Source: Sipunculus nudus (taxonomy: Eukaryota > Annelida > Sipuncula > Golfingiida > Sipunculidae). From it: a DNA stretch of 64,000 nt. The notes below the pieces were generated by a model. The model made no database searches. It saw only the letters and a list, made by a program, of their open reading frames with translations, and was not told where the DNA came from. The stretch's first letter is position 1, and each line of letters opens with the position of its first letter. The position numbers and the translations under genes were made by a program. Positions 1 to 12,295 of this stretch are shown here, in pieces. The stretch is taken from positions 19,905,576 through 19,969,575 of the forward strand of contig CM049309.1 of assembly GCA_026874595.1 (NCBI GenBank), read 5' to 3'.

Positions 1-1560
1 TGGGTCAAATACAAGTCAAGTTTGAAATCCATACATCAATTAAAGAAGGAAATATCATCCAGAAACTAATTTTTGGGACAGATGGCTCCTGTGACCTTCA
101 CCTTTGACCTAGTGACCTCAAAATTGATAGGGTTCTTCCTCTCTGTCAGGTGAAAGATATGTGCAAGATGAAAGATCTGAGATGAAATGTTTGGCTGAAA
201 ATGCATCCACTTCTTTTTAAAGATGTGTCCTGTGACCTTGACCTTTGACCTCATGGCCCCAAAATCAATTGGGGTCTTGCTTTTCCAATGGGACATATAC
301 AAGTCAAGTTTGAAATCCATACATTATTAAAAGCAGGAATTATCATCCAGAAACTAATTTTAGGACAGATGGCTCCTGTGACCTTCACCTCTGGCCTTGT
401 GACCTCAAAATTGATAGGGGTCTTCCACTCTTGGCAGGTGAACTATATGTGCAAGATGAAAGATCTGAGATGAATTGTTTGGCTGAAAATGCATCCACAA
501 TCTTTTTAAAGATGTTTCCTGTGAACTTGACTTTTGACCTCATGACCCCAAAATCAATTCGGGTCTTGCTTTTCCAATGGGTCAAATACAAGTCAAGTTT
601 GAAATCCATACATCAATAAAAGAAGGAAATATCATCCAGAAACTAATTTTTGGGACAGATGGCTCCTGTGACTTTCACCTTTGACCTAGTGACCTCAAAA
701 TTTATAGGGTTCTTCCTCTCTGGCAGGTGAACTATATGTGCAAGATGAAAGATCTGAGATGAAATGTTTGGCTGAAAATGCATCCACATCTTTTAAAGAT
801 GTGTCCTGTGACCTTGACCTTTGACCTCATGACCCCAAAATCAATTTGGGTCTTGCTTTTCCAATGGGACATATACAAGTCAAGTTTGAAATCCATACAT
901 TATTAAAAGCAGGAATTATCATCCAGAAACTAATTTTAGGACAGATGGCTCCTGTGACCTTCACCTTTGACCTTGTGACCTCAAAATTGATAGGGTTCTT
1001 CCACTCTTGGCAGGTGAACTATATGTGCAAGATGAAAGATCTGAGATGAATTGTTTGGCTGAAAATGCATCCACAATCTTTTTAAAGATGTTTCCTGTGA
1101 ACTTGACCTTTGACCTCATGACCCAAAAAAATCAATTTGGGTCTTGCTTTTCCAATGGGTCAAATACAAGTCAAGTTTGAAATCCATACATCAATAAAAG
1201 AAGGAATTATCATCCAGAGACTAATTTTTTGACAGATGGCTCCTGTGACCTTTACCTTTGGCCTTGTGACCTCAAAATTGATAGGGTTCTTCCTCTATTG
1301 GCAGGTGAAAGATATGTGCAAGATGAAAGGTCTGAGATGAAAGGTTTGGCTGAAAATGCATCCACAATCTTTTTAAAAATGTGTCCTGTGACCTTGACCT
1401 TTGACCTCATGACCCCAAAATCAATTCGAGTCTTGCTTTTTCAATGGGACATATATAAGTCACGTTTGAAATCAATACATCAATAAAAGCAGGAATTATC
1501 ATCCAGAAACTAATTTTTGGACAGATAGCTCCTGTGGCCTTGATCTTTGGCCTTGTGACC
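1..1560 (+). repeat. 288-bp tandem repeat core of copy A
   Basis: Each unit is a dimer of two diverged halves of about 144 bp. One half carries TGACCTTCACCTTTGACC, the other TGACCTTGACCTTTGACC, followed in both by CTC or CCC and AAAAT. Unit spacing by eye is 287 to 291 bp. The same core is at about 17030-18110 and 26815-28060. Confidence 0.8.
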
Positions 1561-2361
1561 CCAAAATTGATATGGATCATCCACTATTGGCAAGTGAGCT
1601 ATATATTCAAGATGGAAGACCTGGGATGAAAGTTTGGCTTAAAATGCATCCACAGTATCTTTCAAGGTGCCAGTCCAGTGACCTTGACCTTTGACCTCAT
1701 GACCCTAGAACCTATAGGCTTCTTACTTTACTGGTGGGCCATACATAAGTCATGTTTGAAATCCATATGGCTATCAACACTGGAGATATCATAAGAGGTG
1801 TGTGATTTTCACCATATATGGCAATATTCAAGGTCAAGGCCACTCTCATAGGAAAGGTCATGACCCCAATTTAAATAAACATCATCCCATAACCCATACC
1901 TATGTATATGCATAATATAAAAGAAATCTGCCCATTAGTTTTTGACTTATAATGCTCACAGTACTGTAAGGTGGAAATTTTGGGGGTATTAAACGGAACG
2001 AAAACAAGTAAAGAATAATAGGTGGCGCCACCAGTTTCTGGAACATGACAACCCTATCCATGATCTTCCATCAACTTGATTTTGGGATAAATCCATGCAA
2101 GATTTCTTGAGATATTAAAGAATTTGTGTGATTTTCCCCAAAATTGGACCTATTCAAGGTCAAGGACACTCTCCTAGTAAAGGTCATGACCTCTTTAAAT
2201 AGGTGTCGTCCTCTTACCCATATCTATACATATTCCAAGTTTGGTAAAGTTCTGTGAAATATTTTTAGGATAATCGCGCCAACAAGATTTATATGCGGCG
2301 GCGGGGACGGCGGCGGGACCAGTATGAAAACATAGTATCCCCCGACTTTGTCTGGGGATAC
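1..2361 (+). mobile_element. Family-1 pearl/Helentron-like element, copy A (left end outside window)
   Basis: Five to six units of a roughly 288-bp tandem repeat (equivalent points at 241, 530, 817, 1106, 1397, 1687) are followed by a single-copy 3' part with GGTGGCGCCACC near 2022, a (GGC/GGAC) microsatellite near 2293-2318 and a terminal hairpin whose arms are GTATCCCC and GGGGATAC, ending at 2361. The same 3' end occurs at 18948, 28888 and 31408, which fixes the boundary. No transposase frame is present, so it is non-autonomous. Short open frames here are translations of the repeat and are not genes. Strand is set so that the microsatellite and hairpin are at the 3' end. Confidence 0.75.
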
Positions 2362-3090
2362 AATTACTGAAACTGCACTGAAAAAAGGATTTCTAAGGTG
2401 GCTAACTGGCAGACATAATGGATTTCTGACAAGTCTGACATTTGACATCACACATCCTCCAACAAGAGACCAAACTTGGGGCAAATTCTCCAAATGATGT
2501 TACAGTAATGAATGTCCAAAACAATTCAAAAGGCATGTTCAGGCGCTCATATCAGATTTATAGATATGCAAATATAAAAGTGTAGGTCCAATACTTTTTA
2601 TTATCACTCTGCTTTTCAATGGGGTCAGCAGGGTTGGTAAACTGCAAAACCTGAAAGAACAGAAATGCAGAAAGCATGACTAAGAGTCTTGTAATAAAAT
2701 AAAGCCATCCTAAATCAAGTACACATCCACATATTATGAGAACAAACACGTGCTTTTATATATGGTGATTTATATAAAAATATTCAGATATCTAGGAAAC
2801 GAAGTTTATTGCTATGATTCCATAAAATAAACTGCAAAATGTTCCCATCATCTTATAAATCAGTAGCTAAACCTTAATACTATACTCTCACAGTGTTAAT
2901 TCCTGGCTGAAGTATTCCAACAACAGTGTTTTGTTATGCAGTAACGAGGGTACTTATCACACAGCCTTATCACTTAATAGCCTGATACAAAAGGGAGTCA
3001 TATGTCACCAGTGTCACTCACAATTACAGCCACATGGTGAGATGTACCAGCTGGAGTGCAAGCTTATATATACAAGAAAAATAGAGATGG
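2362..3090. other. Unassigned single-copy DNA
   Basis: No coding exon, RNA gene or element end recognised. AT-rich sequence between the end of copy A and the start of TGACCT-rich repeat DNA. Confidence 0.5.
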
Positions 3091-3094
3091 TCTA

Positions 3095-4209
3095 CAAAAT
3101 AAGTTGACCTGACCTATGACCTTGGCCATTTGCCCACATATCAACTGGATTCTTTCTAAATGATGGGTAACTACTAACCAATTACATCTGGCCAGGTGTA
3201 ATTACTTGACAACCAATGAGTGAATAACTTAGACCTGAAACCTTTAACCTCCTGACCAGCTGACCTCAAAATCAATTAAGTTTTTTTCTTCATGCAAAAA
3301 GACCCATAAATATGAAGTTGGAATCACATTCAGTGATGCATAGATGTGGCATATGTGAAAGACTGAAGGTTTGGGTTGAACAGTTTCACTTGAAATATGT
3401 TCACAAGCATTTAGAACAATATTGTGACCTTAACCTTTGACCTTTTGAACTCAACATCAATAGGCTTCTTCCCCTATTGGTAGGTAAGCCATACATGACA
3501 GATGGAAATGACAGATTGAAAAGTTTGCCTGAAAATGACTCCACGCAAGAATAGGGTGCTGTGAACTTGACCTTTGACCTCAAAATCAACAGGTCTTTTT
3601 CCCCTGTTGGGAGAGAAGCTATATCAGTGCTGAAAGGTTTGGAATGAAAGGTCTAGCTTGAAATGTGTCCACAACCTTTTCAAAGAAGTGAATCCTGTGA
3701 CCCTGACCTATGACCTTGTGACCTCAACATCTATAGGATTCCTCTCCCACTTAGTAGGTGAGCTATATGTGAAAGATCAAAGAATTGGGATGAAAGGTTT
3801 GGCTTAAAATGCATCCACAGGCTTTTCAAAGAAGTTGGTACTGTGACCTTGACCTTTGACCTTGTGACCTCAAAATAATTATGGTTCTTCCCATGTTGGT
3901 AGGTGAGCTGTATGTGAAAGATGGAAGGTTTGGGATGAAAATTTTGGCTAAAAGTATTATTTCTGGGGGGTGCAAACACACCCCATAACTTCGAAAATAT
4001 AGGTCGCAGTGACCTAATTTCAGGTTTGCAAGGAGATCTTTTTAGAACCTCTAAGACTGCATAGGGTTCATGGCCCTAGCCCCTATGGTTACGATTTGTG
4101 CCCTGCTAACGGACGGACGGCCGGCCGGACGGCCGGACGGACAGACGGAAGGACGACGGACAAAGACCCATCGCTATAGCCCAGCGTGACTGAAAGACAG
4201 CTGAGCTAA
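3095..4209 (+). mobile_element. Family-2 element, degenerate copy with intact 3' end
   Basis: The body is rich in TGACCTTGACC/TTTGACC motifs at intervals of about 150 bp. It passes into GGTTACGATTTGTGCCCTG, an (ACGG)-type microsatellite at about 4108-4158, then CAGCTGAGCTAA ending at 4209. The same 3' end recurs at 9046, 9400, 9952, 15592 and 36453. No matching left end (GCTCAGCTGACT) is visible upstream, so the copy is 5' truncated or decayed. Confidence 0.6.
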
Positions 4210-4379
4210 CTAGAATCCGGGTAGACGAGACAACGTGTATCCGCCGAAATACAAGTGGTACGGGTGAAGTGAAGGATGGATTGGGGTAAAGGAAAATAGA
4301 GTGAGTAGACAAGGCAAAATATGATTAACCTCCAAGAAATTGCAAGAAATTGTACGTCGATATTAACAGAAGTTTGATT

Positions 4380-5390
4380 AATCATGAACTATAAAACAAT
4401 GATCATCGGTAGGCAAAGATTTCCTGTAAAAAGTAAACAGAAGGAAGCCACATGAAAACAGCTGAGTAGCACCATCACTCTGGAAATATGACATAAAATA
4501 AAATAATCCAAGACATGTACAATTCCAGGCCCATATGTCACACAACTCCTGAATGAAGTCCACTTAAACTCTTAGAAAAGGGCATTAATTTATTCATCAA
4601 AAACAGGAAGGTACATAGCGTCACCTGTCTGGTTTACGATTAAACTTTCCAAGATGGATGGACATGCCAAATTTTAAACCAATACCTTGAACCACTCCTG
4701 AAATATGAGCAATTTTCACCCAAAGCACATGAACTGATGGACGTCACGGCAAAATGATTGCAAATTGTGTCACCAGTATTGAGTTCAAGAGTCCAAGATC
4801 TATAATTATGCACAGTTCCAGGCCAATTGGGCAAATAACTCCTCAGAAAAAGGGCATTAATTTATTCTACAAAAACGGGAAGGAAGGTGGCGCCACCTAT
4901 ATGGTTTACGAGAAAACTTTCTAAGATGGATTGACATGCCAAATTTCATACCAATACCTTGAACCACTCCGGAGATAGGAGCAATTATCACCCTAAGCAC
5001 ATGAACAGATGAACGTCATGGCAAAATGATTGCAAATGGCGTCACCAGTCTTGAGTTCAATATGGAGGAGTCTGAGATCAATGGATATGCACAAATTAGG
5101 CCAATAGGGCAAATAACTCCTCAGAAAAAGGGCAATAATTTATTCTACAAAACAAGAAGGAAGGTGGCGCCACCTATGTGGTTTACGAGAAAACTTTCCA
5201 AGATTGATGGACATGCCAAATTTCAGACCGATACCTTGAAACACTCCGTAGATATGAGTAATTTCACCCAAACCACATGTACAGATGGACGCCGCGGCAA
5301 AACGATTGAGACACTAGTCTTGAGTACGAGATGGAGGTATCCAAGATCAATGGAATGTACAATTTCAGCCCAAACTGTCCATTAATTTTA
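4380..5390 (+). repeat. ~275-bp tandem repeat with GGTGGCGCCACC
   Basis: About three and a half imperfect copies. The shared segment GGCATTAATTTATTC occurs near 4582, 4851 and 5130. In the last two it is followed by GGTGGCGCCACCTAT and GGTTTACGAGAAAACTTTC. Short open frames here shift between copies. This is another element core rather than a gene. Confidence 0.6.
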
Positions 5391-5395
5391 GAAAG

Positions 5396-6480
5396 ACGGT
5401 CCTGTGACCTTAACCAATGTACCTTGTGACCAAAAAATCTGAGAACTTATTATCCTTGACTTGCAGCATTGAGATTATTGAAACATTCTTCTTAAACATG
5501 TGGGTCCAGTGACCTTGACCTCTGACAAGGTTACCTGAAAATCTACAGATTTCTTCCACTCTGGGCAAGTAAGCCATGTGTGAAAGATGGAAAGTTTAGG
5601 ATGAAAAGTTTTATGTACATTGCATCCACAATCATTTTAAAGATATGGCGCCTGTGACCTTCACCTTTGACCTCTGGACCCTGAAAATCAAATTGTTTCT
5701 TACTTAAGTGGTGGGTTATTAATAAATCAAGTTTGAAGCCAATCTGTCAAGCCAAAGCAGAATCATCATCCATAAACTATTTTGTGAATGGATGGGCCCT
5801 GTGACCTTGACCTTTGACCCTATGACCCCAAATCGATAAAGAATCTTCCCCTATTTGCAGGTGAGTAATATCTTGAAGATGGAAGGTTTGTGATGAAAAT
5901 TTTTTGCTTGAAGTGTATACACATTCCTTTTAAAGAAATGGGTCATGTGACCTTGACCTTTTGACCTTGAAGATGGAAGGTTTGTGATGAAAATTTTGGT
6001 TTGAAATGTATACATATTCCTTTTAAAGAAATGGGTCCTGTGACCTTGACCTTTTGACCTTTGGGCCCTTAAATCGACAGGGTTCTTACTTTAGTGGTGA
6101 GCCATGAATTAGTTAAGTTTGAAACTAATATGTCAGACTAAAGTGGAGTTATCATCTGGTAACTAATTTCTAAACAGATGACCCCTGTGACCTTGACCTT
6201 TGACCTTGTGACCCCAATTTCATTCATGCTTCCCCTATACTGGCAAGTCCGCTAAATGTGGAAGATGGATAGTTTGGGATGAAAAGCTTGGCTTAAAATG
6301 CAGCAATAATTTTTTTTAATAAGTGAGTCTTGTGACCTTGACCTTTGACCGCATGACCCAAAAATCATACAGGTTCTTTCTCTAGTGGTGGGCCATGTGT
6401 AAGTCATGTTTGAAATCCACATGTCAATCTAAACTGGAGTTATCAGCTGGAAACAAATTTTAATGTGGATGGACGGATGT

Positions 6481-6512
<32 letters not shown>

Positions 6513-6600
6513 GGTGATAACTATATGGAATCCACTTGTGATCAATAACACACCAGGTTTTGGGACACTAGATGGAATCATAGCTGAGAAACTGACATGA
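5396..6600 (+). mobile_element. TGACCT-rich element body with (ACAG)n tail
   Basis: At least seven clusters of TGACCTTGACC(T)TTTGACC lie at roughly 140- to 150-bp spacing, followed by an (ACAG)n run at about 6478-6512 and GGGTGATAACTATATGG. A near-identical tail is at 15060-15210, so this is one subfamily of core plus microsatellite. The short segment 5945-6060 contains a local duplication of the GAAGATGGAAGGTTTGTG stretch. Confidence 0.6.
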
Positions 6601-6621
6601 TTGTTGTTATTTTATAGTAAA

Positions 6622-9046
6622 ACAAGTGACCCATGGGTCATGACGCTCAGCTGACTGGGAAGAGATTCGCAAAAGGAAATTTTATCATCTGAATGGTAGT
6701 ATATACCCATTCAACTGAAGCATCAAACAGATTAACCAACAGGCCAAAATTGTGTCTGTATTTATATATCTCAAAAATAGAGAAAAAATGCGTAAAAAAT
6801 ACAAGTGGCTCCACCAGTCTGCAGAAACTAATAAAAATACTTAATGGTCAATATGCATGCAAAGAATCATGGTGATCTCTGCATTAGTTGTTACAACTTG
6901 TGCCATGTAAACAGATGACAGCATCCTAAAAGGTCTCAAAAATAGAGAAAAAAAATTCGAAAAATTGAATAAAATATAGGTGGAACCACCAGTCTGCAGA
7001 AACTGATGAAACACTCCATAAACACTATCCATCCAAAGAATCATGGTGATCTCTGCATTAGTTGTTCAGATACTTCAGCTTTTGTATCAAATTGTTCATT
7101 ATTCTGAGGGATACTTCGGAGTCCTATAGCTTGAAGGATATGGGAAACAGAGACCTAATTTCAGGTTTCCACAGACACTCTTCATGGGCCTCCTTGCATG
7201 ACAAGAATGCAGATTCTAGGTCCAGTTGTTATGATTTGTACCCTGTTGACAGATAACCACATCTTTAAAGGTCTCAAAAATATACCAAAAAAAAAAATTG
7301 TAAAAATTTGAAAAAATAGAGGTGGCGCACCCAGTCTTCCGAAACTGATGGAACACCTCATGATCAATATGTATGCCAAAAATCATGACCATCAGTGTTG
7401 TAGTTATTGAGATACTGCAGTTTTTGTATCAAATTTTTCATTATTCTTAGGGATACTTCGGAGTCCTATAGCTTAAAGGATATGGGTAACAAAGACCTAA
7501 TTTCATTTTCCATGGAGACTTTTCATGGATCTCCCTGTGTGTCAAGAATGAAGATTCTAGGTCCAGTCTATACAATTTGTGCCCTGTTAACAGATGTTCA
7601 TATCTTTTAAGGTCGCAAAAAAAGAGAAACAATTCGTAAAAAAACCCAAACAAATATACGTGGTGCCATCAGTCTGCAGAAACTAATGAAACATTCCATG
7701 ATCAATATCCATGCAAACAATTATGGTGATCTCTGCATTAGTTGTTCAGATACTTCAGCTTTTGTATCAAATTTTCCATTATTCTGAGCTGTACTTTGGA
7801 GTGCCATAGCTCAAAGGATTTGAGTAACGGAAACCTAATTTCTGGTTTCCATGGAGACTTTTCATGGGTCTCCCCGTGTGTCAAGAATGAAGATTCTTTC
7901 AGTCGTTAAGATTTGTACCCTGTTGACAGATAACTACATCCTTAAAGGTCTCATAAATAGAGAAAAAAAATTATAAAAATTTGAAAAAATACAGGCGGCG
8001 CCACAGACTGCAGGAACTGATGGAACACCTCTTAATCAATATGTATGCCAAAAAGCATGACCATCAGTGTTGTAGTTATTAAGATGTTGCAGTTTTTTTT
8101 TATCAAATTTTCCATTATTCTGGGGGGTAATTGGGAGCCCCACAGCTCAAAGGATATGGGTAACAGAGACCTAATTTCAGGTTTCCATGGAGATTTTCAT
8201 GGGTCTCCCTGTGTGTCAAGAATAAAGATTCTAGGTCAAGTCTTTACGATTTGTGCCCTGTTAACAGATGTTCACATTTTTAAAGGTCTAAAAAATAGAG
8301 AAAACAATTCGTTAAATATCGAAGAATATAGATGGCGCCACCAGTCTGCAGAAACTGATGAAACATCTAATGATCAATATGTATGCCAAAAATTATGACC
8401 ATCAGTGATGTAGTTAATGAGATTTTGAAGTTTTTTATGAAATTTTTGACAATTCGGGGGGGTACTTTGGGGCCCCATAGCTCAAAGGATTTGGGTTACG
8501 GAGACCTAATTTCAGGTTTCCATGGAGACTTTTCATAGGTCTCTCAGTGTGTCAACAAATGAAGATTCTAGGTGCAGTCTTTACGATTTGTGCCCTGTTA
8601 ACAGATGTTCACATTTTTAAAGGTCACAAAAATAGAGAAAAAAAATCGTAAAAAATCGAAAAATACAGGTGGCGCCACCAGTCTGCAGGAACTGATGGAA
8701 CATCTCATGATCAATATGTATGCCAAAAATCATGACCATCAGTGATGTAGTTAACGAGATATTGAAGTTTTTGTATGAAATTTTTGACTATTTTGGGGGG
8801 TACTTTGGGGCCCAATAGCTCGAAGGATATGGGTAACAGAGACCTAATTTTAGGTTTCCAAGGAGATTTTTCATCGACCTCTCAGAATGTCAAGTTACAA
8901 GATTGTAAATCCGGCGGTTACGATTTGTGCCAGGTTAACGGACAGACGGACAGACGGACAGACAGACAGACAGACAGACGGACAGACGGACGACGGACAA
9001 AGAGTGATCGCTATAGCTCAGCATGACTGAAAGTCAGCTGAGCTAA
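6622..9046 (+). mobile_element. Family-2 pearl-like element, complete copy
   Basis: The left end at 6622 reads through CCCATGGGTCATGACGCTC into AGCTGACTGG. The right end is AGTCAGCTGAGCTAA at 9032-9046. GCTCAGCTGACT (6645-6656) and AGTCAGCTGAGC (9032-9043) are exact 12-bp inverted repeats just inside the ends. The core is about six copies of a ~337-bp unit (CAGTCTGCAG-like anchors at 6808, 6987, 7335, 7671, 8003, 8342, 8679). A (GGACAGAC)n microsatellite at 8938-8998 precedes the right end. No transposase frame. The order of parts is that of pearl elements in oysters; family membership is inference. Confidence 0.75.
6987..8935 (+). repeat. ~337-bp tandem repeat core
   Basis: Spacing between equivalent points is 348, 336, 332, 339 and 337 bp. 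Each unit carries GGTGGCGCCACC or a variant, GTCTGCAGAAACTGATG, GACCTAATTTCAGGTTTCC and TACGATTTGTGCCCTGTTAAC. Short open frames recur in register in several units but are broken in others. Confidence 0.8.
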
Positions 9047-9049
9047 AAA

Positions 9050-9400
9050 TAGTAAAATATTCGGCTCCACCACTTTTCGGGAACTGACAAAACTAGTCAT
9101 AGTCAATATTCAAGGCAAGTTTCACGACAATCCATGCATTAATGATCAAGATATTCGAGGTTTTGTATCAATTTTTTTTTATATTTTTCTGGGGGGATAG
9201 CTCGGAGGATATAGGTCGCAGTGACCTTATTTCAGGTTTCCAAGGAGATATATTATTGACCTCCCTCGATGTTCACTTAGTAGGTTTCTAGGACCAACAG
9301 TTACGATTTGTGCCCTGCTAACGGACGACCGGACGGCCGGACGGACGACAGACAAAGCGCCATTCCTATACCTCAGTCGACTTACAGTCAGCTGAGCTAA
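9050..9400 (+). mobile_element. Family-2 3'-end fragment
   Basis: Matches the last part of the family-2 unit from AACTGACAAAACTAGTCAT onward, with an (ACGG)-type run near 9321-9353 and the terminus CAGTCAGCTGAGCTAA ending at 9400. It directly follows the complete copy. Confidence 0.65.
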
Positions 9401-9402
9401 AA

Positions 9403-9635
9403 CTGTTGATGATTTCCCCCCAAAATGCACATATTCAAAGTCAAGGTCACTTTCCTTTTAAAGGTCATGATCCCATTTTAAATAGGCTTCGTCATCTTAC
9501 CCATATCAATGCACATGTCAAGTTTGGTAAAGATCCGTGGAATATTTTTTGAGTTATCGCGTCCAAAATAAATTTCCGCGGCGGCGGCGGTGCGACCGTG
9601 CTTAAACATAGTAACCCGACTTAGTCTGGGGATAC
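9403..9635 (+). mobile_element. Family-1 3'-end fragment
   Basis: Shares the last ~230 bp of copies A to C: AAGGTCATGATCCCATTTTA, the GGCGGC microsatellite near 9582-9590, and GACTTAGTCTGGGGATAC ending at 9635. It is flanked on both sides by family-2 3' ends. Confidence 0.65.
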
Positions 9636-9639
9636 AGTT

Positions 9640-9774
9640 ATATAGACGCTGGAGGTTTGGTATCAAATTTTTAATTATCCAGTGGGGAAGGGATACTTAC
9701 AAGCCCCATAGGTCGGAGGATATAGGTCGCAGTGACCTGATTTCAGGTTTCCAGGGAGATTTTTATCGACCTCA

Positions 9775-9828
<54 letters not shown>

Positions 9829-9952
9829 AAGATAATAGTTCAGCGGTTACTTTTTGTGACTTGCTAACAGACGGTCTGACTGGCGGACGGACGGGCGGAG
9901 GGCGGACAAATCGCCATTTCTATACCTCGGTTGACTTTCAGTCAGCTGAGCA
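9640..9952 (+). mobile_element. Family-2 3'-end fragment split by (TA)n
   Basis: Family-2 sequence (GGATATAGGTCGCAGTGACC) resumes, is interrupted by a (TA)n run at 9775-9826, then continues through CAGCGGTTAC, a GGACGGACGGGCGG run and GACTTTCAGTCAGCTGAG near 9950. Confidence 0.6.
9775..9826. repeat. (TA)n microsatellite
   Basis: About 26 pure TA dinucleotides inside a family-2 3' end. Confidence 0.95.
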
Positions 9953-12260
9953 AAAAAATCATTTCGAAAAAAAAGAAAATCGTTGCAAGGGTTGTTATTC
10001 AAGTCTGGAATTCTTATTGGTATATGGGCCGATTCGCTTTTTATGTTAGACAGCCTGGATTGTTATTAAGGCCATCTTATGATATAAACCGAATATACAA
10101 CAGATGTAAGGCTATTTCTGCAGCTTTGAGATGTAGTATTTAATCTAATTTCCGCGTTAAAGCCCCCGGGTAACCCTTTACTTCTATGATTAATGGCTTT
10201 CAACCGCTCGTAAACGATTTGCCAATATTCCAGGGTAATGTATCCGAATTATTAGTACATACATCGGTTTACACGCCACGTGCCTAAGTTTACCAGAGGG
10301 AGATCTATAATATCAAGGTTGTGGTGTACCTGTGTTAATAAAGACGCATTTTTTAAAAAACTTGCAAAAGGAGAAAAAGCTGAAATATCAGAAAGGCCGT
10401 AACTTTTGTGTTACTCCATATCTATTTAACGAACGATTAAAAAATATCTCCGTCGCGTTCACCAGAATAATCGATGCATTTGTGGTTCTCCAAACCAAAG
10501 ACGGTAAACGTTTCCTTACAACGTTGCTCATATAAAACTAATATACAACATGACCTGGATGGCACATTTAAATAACCCGCTGTAATTTCAATATGCTAAT
10601 TCAAATACATTCATTATCACGTCATAGATTAAAATACCCATAATACTTTTTTATTGTAATACACACACTAAGAAAAATTATCAGTCACCACGTGTTTAAA
10701 CCATAATTTCAGGTACATTTTACAGGAAACTGACACTATACATTTGTCTTGCATGTTAAGTTCATGCCGTACAGATGAACAGAGGAAATTCTTTCATACC
10801 GAATCAGTTTTATCTCTTATCTGAAGACGTGACTATTGCAGCGTTTAGGACACTCTGTTTTAAGTATACGTCCTCAAGGTTTTTTACGCATAAATATCTT
10901 TTGCAGAAAAGTGTCGAAGTCATAAGGAGTCCACCCTATGTTATGACACAGAGTGTTAAGTGACAAATTCTTTTCTACAAAGCAATTACTTCAAAAAGAA
11001 ATAAACCGATCGTTTTCCCATTTGCCAGACATTATATTTGGCCAAACGCTTTTCTGTCATACCGGCGTCTGCGACCCAAAGTCCAATAAAACCAGACAAC
11101 TTAAGAACGGCACACAAGCACTTTGAACGGTACTACTATCAGGCGACCTTGAGTAAGAGTAGTGTTGTCGCTACGCGGGGGCGGTTCCGACACTGCAGCT
11201 CGCGTGGGTAGGTGTGTATGTGGAGGGGGGGGGGGGGGGGTTACTGATAATTCTAATGAATAGGCGAGATAAACTTCCCATAAGGAAATGCATATATTTA
11301 GTTATGAATTCATAAAATGTATATATTATAATTCCATAGGCAGGAACAGTTCCAAACAAATGAAACTGAGCAATGCAGCAAATTATTCAGGTTTGTAAAC
11401 TCGAGACATTGCATTACATAAAACGAAACCGTTTCAATGTCGTAATAAAATTTAGCTCTTAATCTCTGAGGAAAGTATGCAAATAAGAAGTCTGCGAAAC
11501 AAAACTGGACCAACATCTCCAAAATTCTCTTCCTCACGTGTCAACTTCTCTTATTATAATAGTATAAAAGAGTCTGAACTATTCGCATACAACATCTTTT
11601 GTGTCTCTCCGAAAATAAAAGACACATTTTGATCAAGAGGATTTTCTTTTCAAACATTCTGATTATTCATATGGACATATACTGGTAATCATATTATGCA
11701 CCTAAGGAAGGTATTGCGAGGGACGGTGGTCGTGGAGGTGGGGCGGTTGGATGGGTGATCGGAGGGGGAGGGTTGTAACGTGACAGCCCTCACAAATCAC
11801 GACCCCCCCCCCCCCCCATTACATCGGGCCGTGCTGAAGGTTGAGGCGAGCTAGACAACACAACGCTGGTCTTGGGTTCGGTGTTGCCATGTTGTAACGA
11901 CATTACCACTAGGGTGTTGCCTTGAGGACTGTCATTGGACTAGATTTGATTATGACTGTTTGTACACAGTCTCACAGTACATGGCATTGCTTAAACTTGT
12001 CATATTCAAGAGACAGGTCACGCCTTAATACAAAAATCTGTTCAAATGGTGGAAATTTTGACGATTTTTATCGGAGCACAGATGATGCTTGACAACCTGT
12101 AGATCCACATGATTCCCCCCGACAGTAACAAGAGTAGCTGTGACCTGGTTCTTAACTGTTTGTCATTCTCCAAGTCTCCTTTTTCCTGATGAAAATAATA
12201 TATAAAAAAATTGTCAAATAGTACAACAGATTACCCAAGTGATAAACATTATCCTGAAGA
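9953..12260. other. Unassigned DNA
   Basis: No exon, RNA gene or element recognised. It holds a G run at 11226-11241 and a C run at about 11803-11817. Short open frames have no recognisable protein content. Confidence 0.5.
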
Positions 12261-12264
12261 TATT

Positions 12265-12295
12265 ACACACGCACACACACACATAAATATATATA

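Noticed and set aside
288-1486. Recurring ~60-85-codon frames (QKLILGQMAPVTFTFDLVTS type) in the 288-bp arrays
   Set aside because: Same short frame repeats in each array unit and is interrupted by stops between units; no start, splice or family evidence.
1-1560. CRISPR-like array because of regular repeats
   Set aside because: Units are 288 bp without spacers, in eukaryotic DNA with introns; a transposon core.
2293-2318. CpG island promoter at the GGC-rich stretch
   Set aside because: It is the microsatellite of a family-1 element, repeated at 9582, 18889, 28818 and 37460.
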